From: Hyphomicrobiales bacterium
Lineage (GTDB): Bacteria; Pseudomonadota; Alphaproteobacteria; Rhizobiales; JACESI01
Length of the DNA: 64,000 nucleotides
Direction: 5' to 3'
NCBI GenBank assembly: GCA_039973685.1
Contig: JBDWKL010000053.1
Span: 1-64,000 of the forward strand
Shown here: one piece after another, positions 26,394-35,601 of the stretch
Layout: every line of letters begins with the position of its first letter
Numbering within the stretch: the stretch's first letter is position 1
The notes under the pieces: model-generated
The model's input: only the letters and a program-made list of their open reading frames with translations
What the model was told of the DNA's origin: nothing
Databases searched by the model: none
Program-made: the position numbers and the translations under genes

Positions 26394-28592
26394 GTGACAA
26401 ATTCTATTGAAATTACTGATGATCTAATTGCTGAACACGGCCTCAAACCGGATGAATATCAGCGTATCCTCGATCTTATTGGCCGTGAGCCGACCATTAC
26501 CGAGCTTGGTATCTTCTCGGCCATGTGGAATGAGCACTGCTCTTATAAATCCTCCAAAATTTGGCTAAAAACACTGCCGACAACGGGTGACTGTGTCATC
26601 CTTGGGCCAGGCGAAAATGCAGGCGTGGTGGATATTGGCGACGGTCAGGCTGTCATCTTCAAAATGGAAAGCCACAACCACCCGTCATACATTGAGCCTT
26701 ATCAGGGTGCTGCCACTGGTGTTGGCGGCATTTTGCGCGATGTCTTTACCATGGGCGCACGCCCCATCGCTGCCATGAACGCGCTTCGCTTTGGTGAAGC
26801 AGATCACCCTAAAACCAAGCACCTTGTATCTGGTGTTGTTTCAGGCGTTGGCGGATACGGCAATTCTTTCGGCGTACCAACAGTGGGCGGCGAAGTTGAA
26901 TTCCATGAACGCTATAACGGCAACATCCTCGTAAACGCTTTTGCTGCTGGCCTTGCTGATACGGACAAAATCTTCTTGTCAGAAGCCAAAGGCGTCGGCC
27001 TTCCCGTTGTCTATCTCGGTGCGAAAACGGGCCGTGACGGTGTTGGTGGCGCAACCATGGCCTCTGCTGAATTTGGCGATGACATTGACGAGAAACGCCC
27101 AACCGTTCAGGTCGGTGACCCGTTCACCGAGAAATGCTTGCTTGAAGCTTGTCTTGAACTGATGAAAACGGGTGCTGTGATCGCCATCCAAGATATGGGT
27201 GCTGCTGGTCTTACCTGTTCTGCCGTTGAAATGGGTGCAAGTGGTAATTTAGGCGTCGAGCTAAACCTCAACAACGTGCCTGTGCGTGAAGAGCGCATGA
27301 CACCTTATGAGATGATGCTATCTGAGAGCCAAGAGCGCATGCTTATGGTGCTTGATCCATCAAAAGAAGAAGTCGCCTCAAAAATCTTTGAAAAATGGGG
27401 CCTCGACTTTGCGATTGTTGGCGTCACCACAGATGATCTACGCTTCCGCATTATGTTTGATGGCGAAGAAGTTGCAAACTTGCCGATCAAAGAACTTGGC
27501 GATGAAGCACCAGAATATGACCGCCCTTGGACCGAGCCACCAAAGCCCGCGCCAATTCCTGACGTAAAGATGCCAGAAGGCCAAGCGGTGTCCGATTTGA
27601 TTGTAAAGCTAATCGGATCAGCAAATGGCAGTTCACGCCGTTGGGTCTATGAGCAATACGACACCTACATCCAAGGCAATTCAGCTCAACGCCCTGGCGG
27701 TGATGCAGGCGTGGTACGTGTTCCTGATAGAGATGGTAACGATACCAAGAAAGCGCTCGCTTTCTCCTCAGACGTAAACCCTGTCTATTGCGAAGCAGAC
27801 CCCTATGAAGGCGGCAAGCAGGCTGTAGCCGAAGTATGGCGCAACCTTTCAGCTGTCGGCGCTGAGCCACTCGCTTCAACCGACAATCTCAATTTCGGCA
27901 ACCCAGAACGTCCAGAAATCATGGCGCAATTCGTTCATGCCATTAAGGGCATTGGCGAAGCATGTCGCGCTCTCAATTTCCCGATCGTCTCTGGCAATGT
28001 GTCTTTATATAACGAGACTAACGGCGTTGGCATTTTGCCGACCCCAACCATGGCCGGCGTTGGCATTTTGCCAGATGTTGATCAAATGGCGACTGTTGCC
28101 TTTAAAAATGACAATGACGCTGTGCTGCTTGTCGGTGGTCACGGTTCGCATATGGGCCAAACCCTAGCCCTTCGTGAACTAACAGGCGGCGACTTTGGTC
28201 CACCGCCTTCTGTCGATCTTGAATTAGAGAAGAAAAACGGCGATTTCGTTCGTGACATCATCCGCAAAGGTCTTGTGACTGCTTGCCATGATATTTCATC
28301 AGGCGGCCTTGGTGTTGCGGTTGCTGAAATGGCAATTAAAGGCGATATCGGCGCTTCAATCACCCTACCCGGTGACGCTGCAACCGCCCTCTTCTCAGAA
28401 GATCAAGCGCGCTATGTCATCACCTGTACACGCGAACAACGCGATGCCGTGTTAGACACCGCTGAGAAAGCAGGCATTGAAATTGAAGCCATTGGTAAGA
28501 CTGGCGGCAATAATCTTGAAGCTGGTGGTACGATTTCTCTTGAAACCTTGCGCGAAGCATATGAAGGTTGGTTCCCAGAATTTATGGGCTGA
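26394..28592 (+). CDS. purL: Phosphoribosylformylglycinamidine synthase subunit PurL
   Basis: The 732-residue ATP-dependent synthase subunit is the small (PurS/PurQ-dependent) form. Segments seen include [39 protein letters not shown], the repeated [11 protein letters not shown] motif and [17 protein letters not shown]. The start is a GTG at 26394, five bases after the purQ stop. The order purS-purQ-purL indicates an operon making the complete FGAM synthase. Confidence 0.97.
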   Translation: MTNSIEITDDLIAEHGLKPDEYQRILDLIGREPTITELGIFSAMWNEHCSYKSSKIWLKTLPTTGDCVILGPGENAGVVDIGDGQAVIFKMESHNHPSYIEPYQGAATGVGGILRDVFTMGARPIAAMNALRFGEADHPKTKHLVSGVVSGVGGYGNSFGVPTVGGEVEFHERYNGNILVNAFAAGLADTDKIFLSEAKGVGLPVVYLGAKTGRDGVGGATMASAEFGDDIDEKRPTVQVGDPFTEKCLLEACLELMKTGAVIAIQDMGAAGLTCSAVEMGASGNLGVELNLNNVPVREERMTPYEMMLSESQERMLMVLDPSKEEVASKIFEKWGLDFAIVGVTTDDLRFRIMFDGEEVANLPIKELGDEAPEYDRPWTEPPKPAPIPDVKMPEGQAVSDLIVKLIGSANGSSRRWVYEQYDTYIQGNSAQRPGGDAGVVRVPDRDGNDTKKALAFSSDVNPVYCEADPYEGGKQAVAEVWRNLSAVGAEPLASTDNLNFGNPERPEIMAQFVHAIKGIGEACRALNFPIVSGNVSLYNETNGVGILPTPTMAGVGILPDVDQMATVAFKNDNDAVLLVGGHGSHMGQTLALRELTGGDFGPPPSVDLELEKKNGDFVRDIIRKGLVTACHDISSGGLGVAVAEMAIKGDIGASITLPGDAATALFSEDQARYVITCTREQRDAVLDTAEKAGIEIEAIGKTGGNNLEAGGTISLETLREAYEGWFPEFMG

Positions 28593-28626
28593 ACGAGCTT
28601 TTTTAAAAACGGATGGAGACGTTTCA

Positions 28627-28860
28627 ATGCCAATGAGTGCGGCTGATATTGAGAGCATGATCAAGGAAGCGCTTCCTGATGCCGAGATCGTGATAGAGGA
28701 TTTAGCAGGTGATGGTGATCATTATCGTGCTAATGTGGTCTCCGAAGCGTTTAAGGGCAAAACCCGTGTGCAACAGCACCAACTGGTTTATGATGCGCTT
28801 AAAGGAAATATGGGTGGCGTCCTGCACGCCCTTGCATTACAGACAAGTGCACCCAAGTAG
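28627..28860 (+). CDS. BolA family protein
   Basis: The 77-residue protein is a compact BolA fold: IESMIKEALPDAEIVIEDLAGDGDHYRANVVS, then KTRVQQHQLVYDAL, the latter containing the conserved His. BolA proteins pair with CGFS glutaredoxins to carry or transfer [2Fe-2S] clusters, and such a glutaredoxin is encoded 37 bases downstream. The ATG at 28627 has GGAG eight bases upstream; ATG at 28633 is an alternative. The H-containing, short form resembles the IbaG/BolA2 type. Confidence 0.92.
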   Translation: MPMSAADIESMIKEALPDAEIVIEDLAGDGDHYRANVVSEAFKGKTRVQQHQLVYDALKGNMGGVLHALALQTSAPK

Positions 28861-28897
28861 TAGATAGACACAAAACGACGACTCCAAGGAGATCGAA

Positions 28898-29230
28898 ATG
28901 AAAGAATTCATCGAAGGCGAAGTGAAAGCAAACGACATGGTGCTTTTCATGAAGGGCACCCCGAACTTCCCACAATGCGGATTTTCTGGCCAAGTCATCC
29001 AAATTTTGGACTATCTCGGCACTGATTACAAAGGCATTAACGTGTTGGAAGACGATGACCTTCGCCAAGGCATCAAAGATTTCTCAAACTGGCCAACCGT
29101 TCCACAGCTCTACATCAAAGGTGAGTTTGTAGGCGGCTGCGACATTATCCGTGAAATGTTCCAAGCAGGCGAGCTTCAAAGCTACCTAGAAGAACAAGGC
29201 ATCCCTATGGAAGGCCAAGCAACGGCGTAA
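28898..29230 (+). CDS. grxD: Monothiol glutaredoxin, Grx4/CGFS type
   Basis: The 110-residue protein carries the single-thiol CGFS active site (KGTPNFPQCGFSGQ, Cys at about residue 27) and the WPTVPQLYIKGEFVGGCDI segment with the cis-Pro and glutathione-binding GGCD. These proteins bind a bridging [2Fe-2S] cluster with glutathione and partner BolA. The neighbouring bolA gene is consistent with this. A clear terminator follows. Confidence 0.96.
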   Translation: MKEFIEGEVKANDMVLFMKGTPNFPQCGFSGQVIQILDYLGTDYKGINVLEDDDLRQGIKDFSNWPTVPQLYIKGEFVGGCDIIREMFQAGELQSYLEEQGIPMEGQATA

Positions 29231-29252
29231 CGCTGGCTTAGCTATCGAATTT

Positions 29253-29279
29253 AAAAACCCGCCTTTCGGCGGGTTTTTT
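29253..29279 (+). terminator. Rho-independent terminator after grxD
   Basis: AAACCCGCC (29255-29263) pairs with GGCGGGTTT (29268-29276) around a TTTC loop, with A before and T after the stem. It ends the bolA-grxD transcript. Confidence 0.92.
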
Positions 29280-29323
29280 ATTGGGCAGGTTCCTCCCTAC
29301 TTCGCCATTACCTGACTTAATCT

Positions 29324-29347
29324 AGTAATCCAGTAATCCAGTAATCC
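29324..29347. repeat. Short tandem repeat, 8-base unit, three copies
   Basis: The unit AGTAATCC is present three times without gaps in the non-coding stretch between grxD and the unknown gene at 29498. No dyad symmetry or protein site is apparent. Copy number might vary between strains. Confidence 0.7.
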
Positions 29348-29497
29348 AGAGTAGCGCAGCAGAATTCATCACATCAGACAAGTTTGCTAAATGGCGGCTA
29401 TGCGGACTTTTCTGCCGTTGCCGATTTTTGTTCTAAAGTGCATATTTGCTCAAATTGGTAACAATCTCAAAGCCGATTTATTGTAAGAATTATTATT

Positions 29498-30043
29498 ATG
29501 TTTAATTTTGAACTCTTTTGGCAGGAATTTGATTACATCATCGATGAAATAAGTAATCATGGCATGTGTTTTTTCGTAGGTTATTTACCGAGCATATCGA
29601 ATGATAATATGGATGCTGGGCTGCGCGCTCTTACTGACGCACCATTAAAAGCAGATTTGCGTAACTCTGTATGGTCAGATAGTTCGGTGGAGCAAGAACG
29701 GAGACGGAGTTATTCAGCAGAAGAGTACCTCGAACTTTTTAAAAGTGGAAAGATCACAATGCTCAATGCTGAATATCGACCCACACAATGCGGTCTCCAG
29801 CTTCACCTAAAACTGATGATAGATAAACGTGATGATAAGTTGGACTTGGAAAATATTTCCTATCGCGAGCCAATACTCAGTTGCGATGAGCCTAAGCGCG
29901 GAGTAAAGACTGCGGCAACTGAATTCGTTAGACTCAAAAAACTATTTGATGGAGAGGTTTTGTTTGTGGGGCCTGACACCCTCAATTATCCGGATGACAC
30001 AGGAACGCATCCAAAAGAATGGATTAAAATTGTGACAAACTAA
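29498..30043 (+). CDS. Hypothetical protein, unknown family
   Basis: I do not recognise this 181-residue protein. It is soluble, acidic and without a signal peptide or membrane helix. It starts with an aromatic-rich segment (FNFELFWQEFDYIIDEI) and ends with a DTLNYPDDTGTHPKEWIKI segment. Codon use is more A/T-rich than in the purine genes before it, and it sits between terminated units on both sides, so it looks accessory. An immunity-type or phage-related role is possible but unsupported. Confidence 0.65.
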   Translation: MFNFELFWQEFDYIIDEISNHGMCFFVGYLPSISNDNMDAGLRALTDAPLKADLRNSVWSDSSVEQERRRSYSAEEYLELFKSGKITMLNAEYRPTQCGLQLHLKLMIDKRDDKLDLENISYREPILSCDEPKRGVKTAATEFVRLKKLFDGEVLFVGPDTLNYPDDTGTHPKEWIKIVTN

Positions 30044-30193
30044 ATTTGGTTTTCCGAATGTCCAACTTGGGCTCGAAGCGGACTTTAACACCCCTAACCC
30101 AGCCCCCCTACTCAGACGCTTTCATCGTTCGTAAGCTTTGGCGACATAGTGACCAAACATCTAGCACCCCCAAAAAGCTGCTGTTTGCTTCAT

Positions 30194-30670
30194 TCAAGCC
30201 TTAACAGCTCTAATGGGCAATTTGCTTGACGCTTTCATTTCCTTCAATGATAGGTTTGAGCGAATGCTCGATATACCGGGCAACCGCCGCAGGGTTTTAT
30301 CAACGAAAGCGCTGTAATCGTCCAAATCGCGGGCCACCACAATCAACAAGAAATCATCTTCACCCGTTGTGTTATGGCAAGAGAGGATTTGAGGCGTCGC
30401 TTCGATAATCCGTTGAAATTCCGCCATCGAGGCTTGATCGTGCTCTGAGCAACTGATTTGAACGAACGCCATGACCCCAAGGCCCAGTTTGCGGCGGTTC
30501 ACGTTGGCTTGATATCCTTCAATAACGCCCATTTCTTCAAGCCGCTTAAGCCGCCGCCAACAGGGGGTCTCTGTCATTTGAAGCTGTTCAGCCAATTTTG
30601 CGTTGGTCATGCGACCATCTTGTTGCAAGAGGTCGAGGATATGAGCGTTCGTAGCGTCAATTTCAAACAT
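30194..30670 (-). CDS. Lrp/AsnC family transcriptional regulator
   Basis: The 158-residue regulator has an N-terminal helix-turn-helix (HILDLLQQDGRMTNAKLAEQLQMTETPCWRRLKRLEEMGVI in outline, residues about 8-50). A RAM ligand-binding domain follows, with the LLIVVARDLDDYSAFVDKTLRRLPGI pattern. It is divergent from an alcohol dehydrogenase gene and probably regulates it and the following aminotransferase, since Lrp-type regulators often control adjacent amino-acid genes. An inverted repeat between the two starts is a candidate operator. Confidence 0.93.
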   Translation of the reverse strand: MFEIDATNAHILDLLQQDGRMTNAKLAEQLQMTETPCWRRLKRLEEMGVIEGYQANVNRRKLGLGVMAFVQISCSEHDQASMAEFQRIIEATPQILSCHNTTGEDDFLLIVVARDLDDYSAFVDKTLRRLPGISSIRSNLSLKEMKASSKLPIRAVKA

Positions 30671-30683
30671 AAGCTAGAAATCC

Positions 30684-30705
30684 CTATATTATAATGTTTT
30701 TATAG
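30684..30705. promoter_or_regulatory. Candidate Lrp-type operator between divergent genes
   Basis: CTATA (30684-30688) and TATAG (30701-30705) form an AT-rich inverted repeat just upstream of the regulator start and about 110 bases before the dehydrogenase start. Lrp-family sites are AT-rich and palindromic, so this fits. The assignment is inference. Confidence 0.4.
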
Positions 30706-30811
30706 CATGAATTGCCCTATTCATGGACAAACAAGGGGAGTTTAGCAAGGTGATTTCTAAATTCAGTATTATAAACCTTCTTATCTAGTCCACATGTTGA
30801 AAGATCCTGTC

Positions 30812-31849
30812 ATGAAAGCTGTTCTGTTCGAAAAATTCCAAGAAGCGCCCAAAGTGGTCACCGTGGATGATCCGACCCCGCAGTCACACGGCGTTATTGT
30901 GAAAGTCGAAGGAACGGGAGTTTGCCGCAGTGATTGGCATGGCTGGATGGGCCATGACAGCGATATTGATCTGCCTCACATCCCAGGCCACGAATTGGCA
31001 GGTGTGATTGCTGCTGTGGGTAAGGATGTCACCAATTGGAAAGCTGGCGACAGAGTGACGGTGCCGTTTATTTGCAGTTGCGGTACATGCAGTGAGTGTC
31101 ACGCAGGCCATCAACAAGTTTGTTTGCATCAAGAACAGCCCGGCTTCACCCATTGGGGCAGCTTCGCAGAATATGTCGGGATACATCAGGCAGATTTAAA
31201 TGTGGTGGCGCTGCCAGAGGAGATGGATTTCGCGACTGCTGCCAGCCTTGGTTGTCGTTTTGCAACGTCATTTCGGGCCGTTGTAGACCAAGGCAAGGTA
31301 TCTGCAGGACAATGGGTCGCAGTCCATGGCTGCGGCGGCGTTGGCCTTTCAGCCGTGATGATTGCCAATGCGATTGGAGCCAATGTCATTGCTGTCGATA
31401 TCGATCCAGCCAAGCTTGCACTGGCCAAGGAATTTGGCGCGGTCGCCACGATCAACGGAGCTGTGGAAGATGTTGCACCAGCAATACACGATGTAACAAA
31501 GGGCGGTGCCCATGTATCGTTAGATGCACTAGGCCACCCAACAACAATGACCAATTCAATCCTTTGCCTGCGCCCTAGAGGCAAACACATTCAGGTCGGT
31601 TTGATGTTGGGCGAGCATTCCACCCCCAATGTGCCGATGCCTAAAATTGTTGGGCAAGAGATTGAAATTTTGGGATCCCACGGAATGCAAGCGCACCGCT
31701 ATGGGGCGATGCTGGATATGGTCAAAAGCGGCAAGCTGGATCCAGCTCAGCTGGTGGGAGACAAAATCGGGATAAACGATGCACCACAGGCGCTTATGAA
31801 TATGGATAAATTTGCCTCCGTCGGCGCCACCGTTATTTCGAGTTTCTAA
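30812..31849 (+). CDS. Zinc-dependent medium-chain alcohol dehydrogenase
   Basis: The 345-residue enzyme has the catalytic zinc ligands in [12 protein letters not shown] and PGHELAG, the four structural-zinc cysteines in [17 protein letters not shown] and a Rossmann motif [14 protein letters not shown]. Such enzymes oxidise alcohols with NAD. The substrate is not evident. I prefer the ATG at 30812 (family-like MKAVLFEKF); ATG at 30794 adds six residues. With the aminotransferase 112 bases downstream and the divergent Lrp regulator, it may work in an Ehrlich-type route from amino acids to alcohols, or in the reverse. Confidence 0.92.
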   Translation: MKAVLFEKFQEAPKVVTVDDPTPQSHGVIVKVEGTGVCRSDWHGWMGHDSDIDLPHIPGHELAGVIAAVGKDVTNWKAGDRVTVPFICSCGTCSECHAGHQQVCLHQEQPGFTHWGSFAEYVGIHQADLNVVALPEEMDFATAASLGCRFATSFRAVVDQGKVSAGQWVAVHGCGGVGLSAVMIANAIGANVIAVDIDPAKLALAKEFGAVATINGAVEDVAPAIHDVTKGGAHVSLDALGHPTTMTNSILCLRPRGKHIQVGLMLGEHSTPNVPMPKIVGQEIEILGSHGMQAHRYGAMLDMVKSGKLDPAQLVGDKIGINDAPQALMNMDKFASVGATVISSF

Positions 31850-31961
31850 GGGGTGGAAAAGATTGCTTTCATCGGCACCACTAACTTTGCAAACGACACT
31901 TTGCGCTGCCACCATCGCAGCCTGACATGATCACGCCATAGAGCTGGGAAAAGGATAAGAT

Positions 31962-33146
31962 ATGTTTGATCAAGTTGAGGACTATCCTGTCGACCCAATC
32001 ATGATCGGGGCAAACTATTTCGCACAGGACCCGCGCCAAGATAAGCTAAACCTAACTGTCGGTATCTACCAAGATGACGCAGGTCAAACCCCCGTTCTAA
32101 AGGCCGTGAAACTGGCTGAAAAGCAGGTAATGGAAACCCAGACCAGCAAATCCTACCTCGCCCTAACTGGTGATGCAGACTATTGCAGCGTGCTTGGGAA
32201 AGCCTTGATGAGCACGGCTTACGATGACGAGTGGGTTGCAGCACAGACCTCTGGTGGGGCGGTTGCTTTGCGCGTTATGGCCGATCTCTTGTCTCAAATG
32301 CCGCAAAAACCCACGATCTGGTTGCAAACCCCGACATATGGAAACTACGAGCCAATCATGAATGCCGCTGGCGCACATTATTCGCATGTGCCCTATTATG
32401 ATGCCATCGAACGCAAGATCACTTTTGAGCAAATGCTAGACGGTTTCAAAGCAGCTAAATCGGACGATGTATTTTTGATGCAAGGGGTATGTCACAACCC
32501 GACCGGCGCGGACATGACGGCTGAGCAATTTGATACAGTACTGGACTTGTTAGAGGCAAAGGGCATCATCCCATGGATTGATTTGGCCTACCTAGGTTTT
32601 GGGCAAAACTTCGAAGCTGACTGCACCATGGCCCGTAAAATCGCGGCAAGGTTTCCCGAATGTATCATTTGCATCACCTTGTCGAAATCCTTTGGCATCT
32701 ACCGAGACCGTGCAGGCGCTTTGTTCATCAAAACAAAAAACGCCGACCGAGCCCGCGTTGAACGCGCCGTATCTGCCATCGTGCGATCTGGGGCGTCTCA
32801 TGCGCCAGATCATGGGCCATCTGTGGTGCGCACGATCTTGCAAGATCAAGATTTAAAGAAACTCTGGCTTGAAGAACTTGATTTGATGCGCGTAAGAGTA
32901 GCAAAGGTGCGCCAAGAGGTGAGTGCTAAAGAGCGTGATACCTTTGGAACGGACACATTGTCTTACATTGCGGAGCAATCGGGCATGTTCTCCCTGTTGC
33001 CGCTTACCAAGCCACAAGAAATCGCGCTGACGCGTGATCATGGAATTCATGTTGTCAGTGGTGGACGGGTCAATCTCGCCCGCCTCAGCCCTGAAGATAT
33101 AAGCAAACTAACCAATGCAGTGCATGATGTGATGTTGCGGGCTTAA
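31962..33146 (+). CDS. Class I aromatic/aspartate aminotransferase
   Basis: The 394-residue PLP enzyme is of the TyrB/AspC type: LNLTVGIYQDDAGQTPVL at the start, GVCHNPTGADMT, and the PLP-lysine segment ITLSKSFGIYRDRAGAL near residue 240. The C-terminal GRVNLARLSPEDI matches the family's substrate-carboxylate Arg region. Aromatic or aspartate substrates are both possible. The neighbouring Lrp regulator and alcohol dehydrogenase point to amino-acid catabolism rather than biosynthesis. Confidence 0.92.
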   Translation: MFDQVEDYPVDPIMIGANYFAQDPRQDKLNLTVGIYQDDAGQTPVLKAVKLAEKQVMETQTSKSYLALTGDADYCSVLGKALMSTAYDDEWVAAQTSGGAVALRVMADLLSQMPQKPTIWLQTPTYGNYEPIMNAAGAHYSHVPYYDAIERKITFEQMLDGFKAAKSDDVFLMQGVCHNPTGADMTAEQFDTVLDLLEAKGIIPWIDLAYLGFGQNFEADCTMARKIAARFPECIICITLSKSFGIYRDRAGALFIKTKNADRARVERAVSAIVRSGASHAPDHGPSVVRTILQDQDLKKLWLEELDLMRVRVAKVRQEVSAKERDTFGTDTLSYIAEQSGMFSLLPLTKPQEIALTRDHGIHVVSGGRVNLARLSPEDISKLTNAVHDVMLRA

Positions 33147-33165
33147 ACATTACTTGAGCAAGTTC

Positions 33166-34050
33166 TCACTCAGCCGCCTCACCTTTCGCCAATCCATCCA
33201 AAGACAGCCCCGCGAAATCAAACAGCTTCCGGTCCAGTAAATGTGACGGGCGGGCATTGGTGAGGGCTCGGATCATCACGTCTTTGCGGCCTGGCATCTT
33301 CGCTTCAATGTCACTCAGCATTTGCTTCATGAGATTGCGTTGCAGCCCATCTTGCGAGCCACAGAGGTCACACGGGATGATGGGGAATTCCATGCCGTTA
33401 GAAAACTTCTCAATATCTTCCTCCGCACAATAAGAAAGCGGGCGCATCACAAAGAGATCGCCTTCATCATTCACAAGCTTTGGCGGCATGGAGGCCAAAC
33501 GCCCGCCGTGGAAGAGATTGAGGAAGAAGGTTTCCAAAATATCATCACGGTGGTGACCAAGGATGACAGCAGAGCAGCCCTCTTCTCGTGCGATTCTGTA
33601 AAGATTGCCGCGCCTTAATCGTGAGCATAGCGCGCAATAAGTCGAGTTCTCCGGCACTTTCTCTTTGACGATTGAATAAGTATCCTCCCGCACGATCCGG
33701 TTTGGGATGTCATATTTTTCAAAGAATGCTGGCAATATGTGCTGCGGGAAACCGGGTTGCGCCTGATCTAAATTGCAAGCCAAAAGCTCAACGGGCAAAA
33801 CGCCGCGCGATTTCAAATCGAGCAAAAGCGAGAGCAAAGTATAGGAATCCTTCCCTCCAGAAAGACAAACCAGCCACTTCTGACCCTCTTGCACCATGCC
33901 GAAATCATCCATCGCGGCTTGCATTTGCCGCAAAAGGCGCTTGCGCACTTTCTTAAATGTAACAGAGGACGGTGCGGTTAAAAACAATGGATGGCATACA
34001 TCCATGCTCTCAGTTTCCGGCGTAACTATTGGGTCTAATGCTTTGCTCAT
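33166..34050 (-). CDS. ttcA: tRNA-cytidine(32) 2-sulfurtransferase
   Basis: The 294-residue PP-loop enzyme thiolates cytidine 32 in tRNA. The ATP-binding PP-loop is [12 protein letters not shown] paired Cys motif [11 protein letters not shown] binds the iron-sulfur cluster, and a third Cys site lies in [31 protein letters not shown] is also typical of the TtcA/TilS class. I use the ATG at 34050. A GTG at 34071 is in frame and adds seven residues. It is convergent with the aminotransferase, 19 bases away. Confidence 0.95.
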   Translation of the reverse strand: MSKALDPIVTPETESMDVCHPLFLTAPSSVTFKKVRKRLLRQMQAAMDDFGMVQEGQKWLVCLSGGKDSYTLLSLLLDLKSRGVLPVELLACNLDQAQPGFPQHILPAFFEKYDIPNRIVREDTYSIVKEKVPENSTYCALCSRLRRGNLYRIAREEGCSAVILGHHRDDILETFFLNLFHGGRLASMPPKLVNDEGDLFVMRPLSYCAEEDIEKFSNGMEFPIIPCDLCGSQDGLQRNLMKQMLSDIEAKMPGRKDVMIRALTNARPSHLLDRKLFDFAGLSLDGLAKGEAAE

Positions 34051-34249
34051 AAGGCTTTTTGTCAGTCCCACCCTTCATCGTCAACTGTTGAAATGATGGA
34101 ATAAGCCAGGCTTTGACTATCACCAACATTGACATAGCCTCACGCCTGTTCAAGTCCTCGTGAGTAATTGTCATAACACGTGCTTTGGTAATTTCTCATC
34201 TATGACTACATTTAACCCACTTGAAACTAATTTACAGGGGAGAGCAATC

Positions 34250-34660
34250 ATGTCTCTTACACGTCGTCAATTCGCAGGTCTTACCGTTGGTGCAGCTGTT
34301 GCTGTTACAACTGGTTCAGTACCAGCACTTGCAGGTTCAAAACGCACTGGTTCACTTAGCGGCCGTAAAGGTTACAAAGTTAAGGGTTCAGTGACTGTTA
34401 AAAAATCAGGTAGCGGAACAAAAGTTATTCTAGGTAGCGATTACCTATTTGACCCTACAAAAAACCCACCAGACATCAAAATTGGTTTCGGTAACGGCGA
34501 GCAATACGCTAAAGGCTCAAAAATTCACGATGCCCTTACAGTGAAAAAAGGTGAAGCAACATTCACCGTGCCTGCAGGTATCGATACAAGCAAATATAAA
34601 GAGCTATACATCTACTGCGAAAAATTCACAGTGATCCTAGCTGTTGCACCTCTTAGCTAA
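34250..34660 (+). CDS. Tat-exported DM13 domain protein
   Basis: The 136-residue protein begins with a twin-arginine signal (LTRRQFAGLTVGAAVAV, cleavage near LAG). The remaining ~105 residues resemble the DM13 domain: a beta-rich core ending in the YKELYIYCEKFTVILAVAPL signature with its conserved Cys. DM13 domains have been proposed to take part in electron transfer, but this is not settled. The ATG at 34250 has a very strong AGGGGAGAG ribosome binding site, and a strong terminator follows. It therefore looks like a highly expressed single gene, and Tat export suggests folding before transport. Confidence 0.83.
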   Translation: MSLTRRQFAGLTVGAAVAVTTGSVPALAGSKRTGSLSGRKGYKVKGSVTVKKSGSGTKVILGSDYLFDPTKNPPDIKIGFGNGEQYAKGSKIHDALTVKKGEATFTVPAGIDTSKYKELYIYCEKFTVILAVAPLS

Positions 34661-34686
34661 GCTTTCGAGCTTCTAAGAAAACTTTT

Positions 34687-34718
34687 AAAGCCACCCAGTT
34701 TTCTGGGTGGCTTTTTTT
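34687..34718 (+). terminator. Rho-independent terminator after the DM13 gene
   Basis: AAAGCCACCCAG (34687-34698) pairs perfectly with CTGGGTGGCTTT (34703-34714) around a TTTT loop and is followed by more T. Confidence 0.93.
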
Positions 34719-34742
34719 ATTCAGCACAAACAGACAGCAATA

Positions 34743-34771
34743 AAAAAGGCCGCCCATGAGGCGGCCTTTTT
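34743..34771. terminator. Bidirectional terminator downstream of rpsD
   Basis: AAAAAGGCCGCC (34743-34754) pairs with GGCGGCCTTTTT (34760-34771) around a five-base loop. Read on the minus strand it follows the rpsD stop. It can also catch plus-strand readthrough from the DM13 gene. Confidence 0.92.
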
Positions 34772-34792
34772 GAATTCTGGTTTTGTCTAACC

Positions 34793-35410
34793 TTAGCGAG
34801 AATAAAACTCGACCACTAGGTTTGGTTCCATCACTACTGGGTAAGGAACGTCAGACAATGTAGGCACACGCACAAGGCTTGCAGCCATTTTGTTGTGATC
34901 TGCTTCAACATATTCAGGAACTTCACGCTCTGTGAGGCCTGTTGCTTCAATCACCATGATAAGCTGCTTAGAGCTTTCTTTCACTGCGATCACGTCGCCA
35001 ACTTTACAACGGTAAGATGGAATGTTCACCTTCTTGCCGTTCACTGTCACATGACCGTGGTTAACGAACTGACGTGCAGCAAAAACAGTTGGCACGAACT
35101 TCGCGCGATAGATCATCGCGTCAAGACGGCGCTCTAGAAGACCAATTAGGTTTTCTGATGTATCGCCTTTCAAACGAACAGCTTCACCGTAGATGCGGCG
35201 GAATTGTTTTTCTGAAATGTTGCCGTAGTAGCCTTTAAGCTTCTGTTTTGCACGAAGCTGTAGACCGAAATCTGAGAGTTTGCCTTTGCGGCGCTGACCG
35301 TGCTGGCCTGGGCCATAATCGCGACGATTTACCGGGCTCTTTGGACGACCCCAGATATTTTCGCCCATGCGGCGGTCAATTTTATACTTAGCTTGTTCAC
35401 GCTTTGCCAT
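34793..35410 (-). CDS. rpsD: 30S ribosomal protein S4
   Basis: The 205-residue protein is S4, a primary 16S rRNA binder and assembly initiator. Seen are the N-terminal [37 protein letters not shown] in outline, and the S4 RNA-binding domain around [44 protein letters not shown] (also in outline). It is a single gene here rather than part of the alpha operon, as is common in alphaproteobacteria. Confidence 0.98.
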   Translation of the reverse strand: MAKREQAKYKIDRRMGENIWGRPKSPVNRRDYGPGQHGQRRKGKLSDFGLQLRAKQKLKGYYGNISEKQFRRIYGEAVRLKGDTSENLIGLLERRLDAMIYRAKFVPTVFAARQFVNHGHVTVNGKKVNIPSYRCKVGDVIAVKESSKQLIMVIEATGLTEREVPEYVEADHNKMAASLVRVPTLSDVPYPVVMEPNLVVEFYSR

Positions 35411-35546
35411 CGTGGTTTCCTTGATTAGGTTTTAAGAAACACGCCCTCCTTTTCCTTCTCTCTATTGAGAAAAAGACGACAGAAACTCCAGCAGCGGTGC
35501 CATCATTTCACGGGGGTCACCTGCTCCCTTTGAAGCAAGTGGCGGA

Positions 35547-35575
35547 GATATATGGGGACTCAGTTTAAATGTCAA
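35547..35575 (-). promoter_or_regulatory. Sigma-70-type promoter for rpsD
   Basis: On the minus strand a perfect -35 TTGACA (35570-35575) is 17 bases from a -10 TATATC (35547-35552). The start of transcription would fall near 35540, leaving a leader of about 130 bases before the rpsD ATG. That leader could hold autoregulatory structure, although none was recognised. Confidence 0.75.
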
Positions 35576-35601
35576 CCAAACGGGCGGTTTTAAGACCCTA
35601 T

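Noticed and set aside
29324-29347. Three direct repeats considered as the start of a CRISPR or iteron array
   Set aside because: The unit is only eight bases with no spacers and no cas or replication genes nearby.
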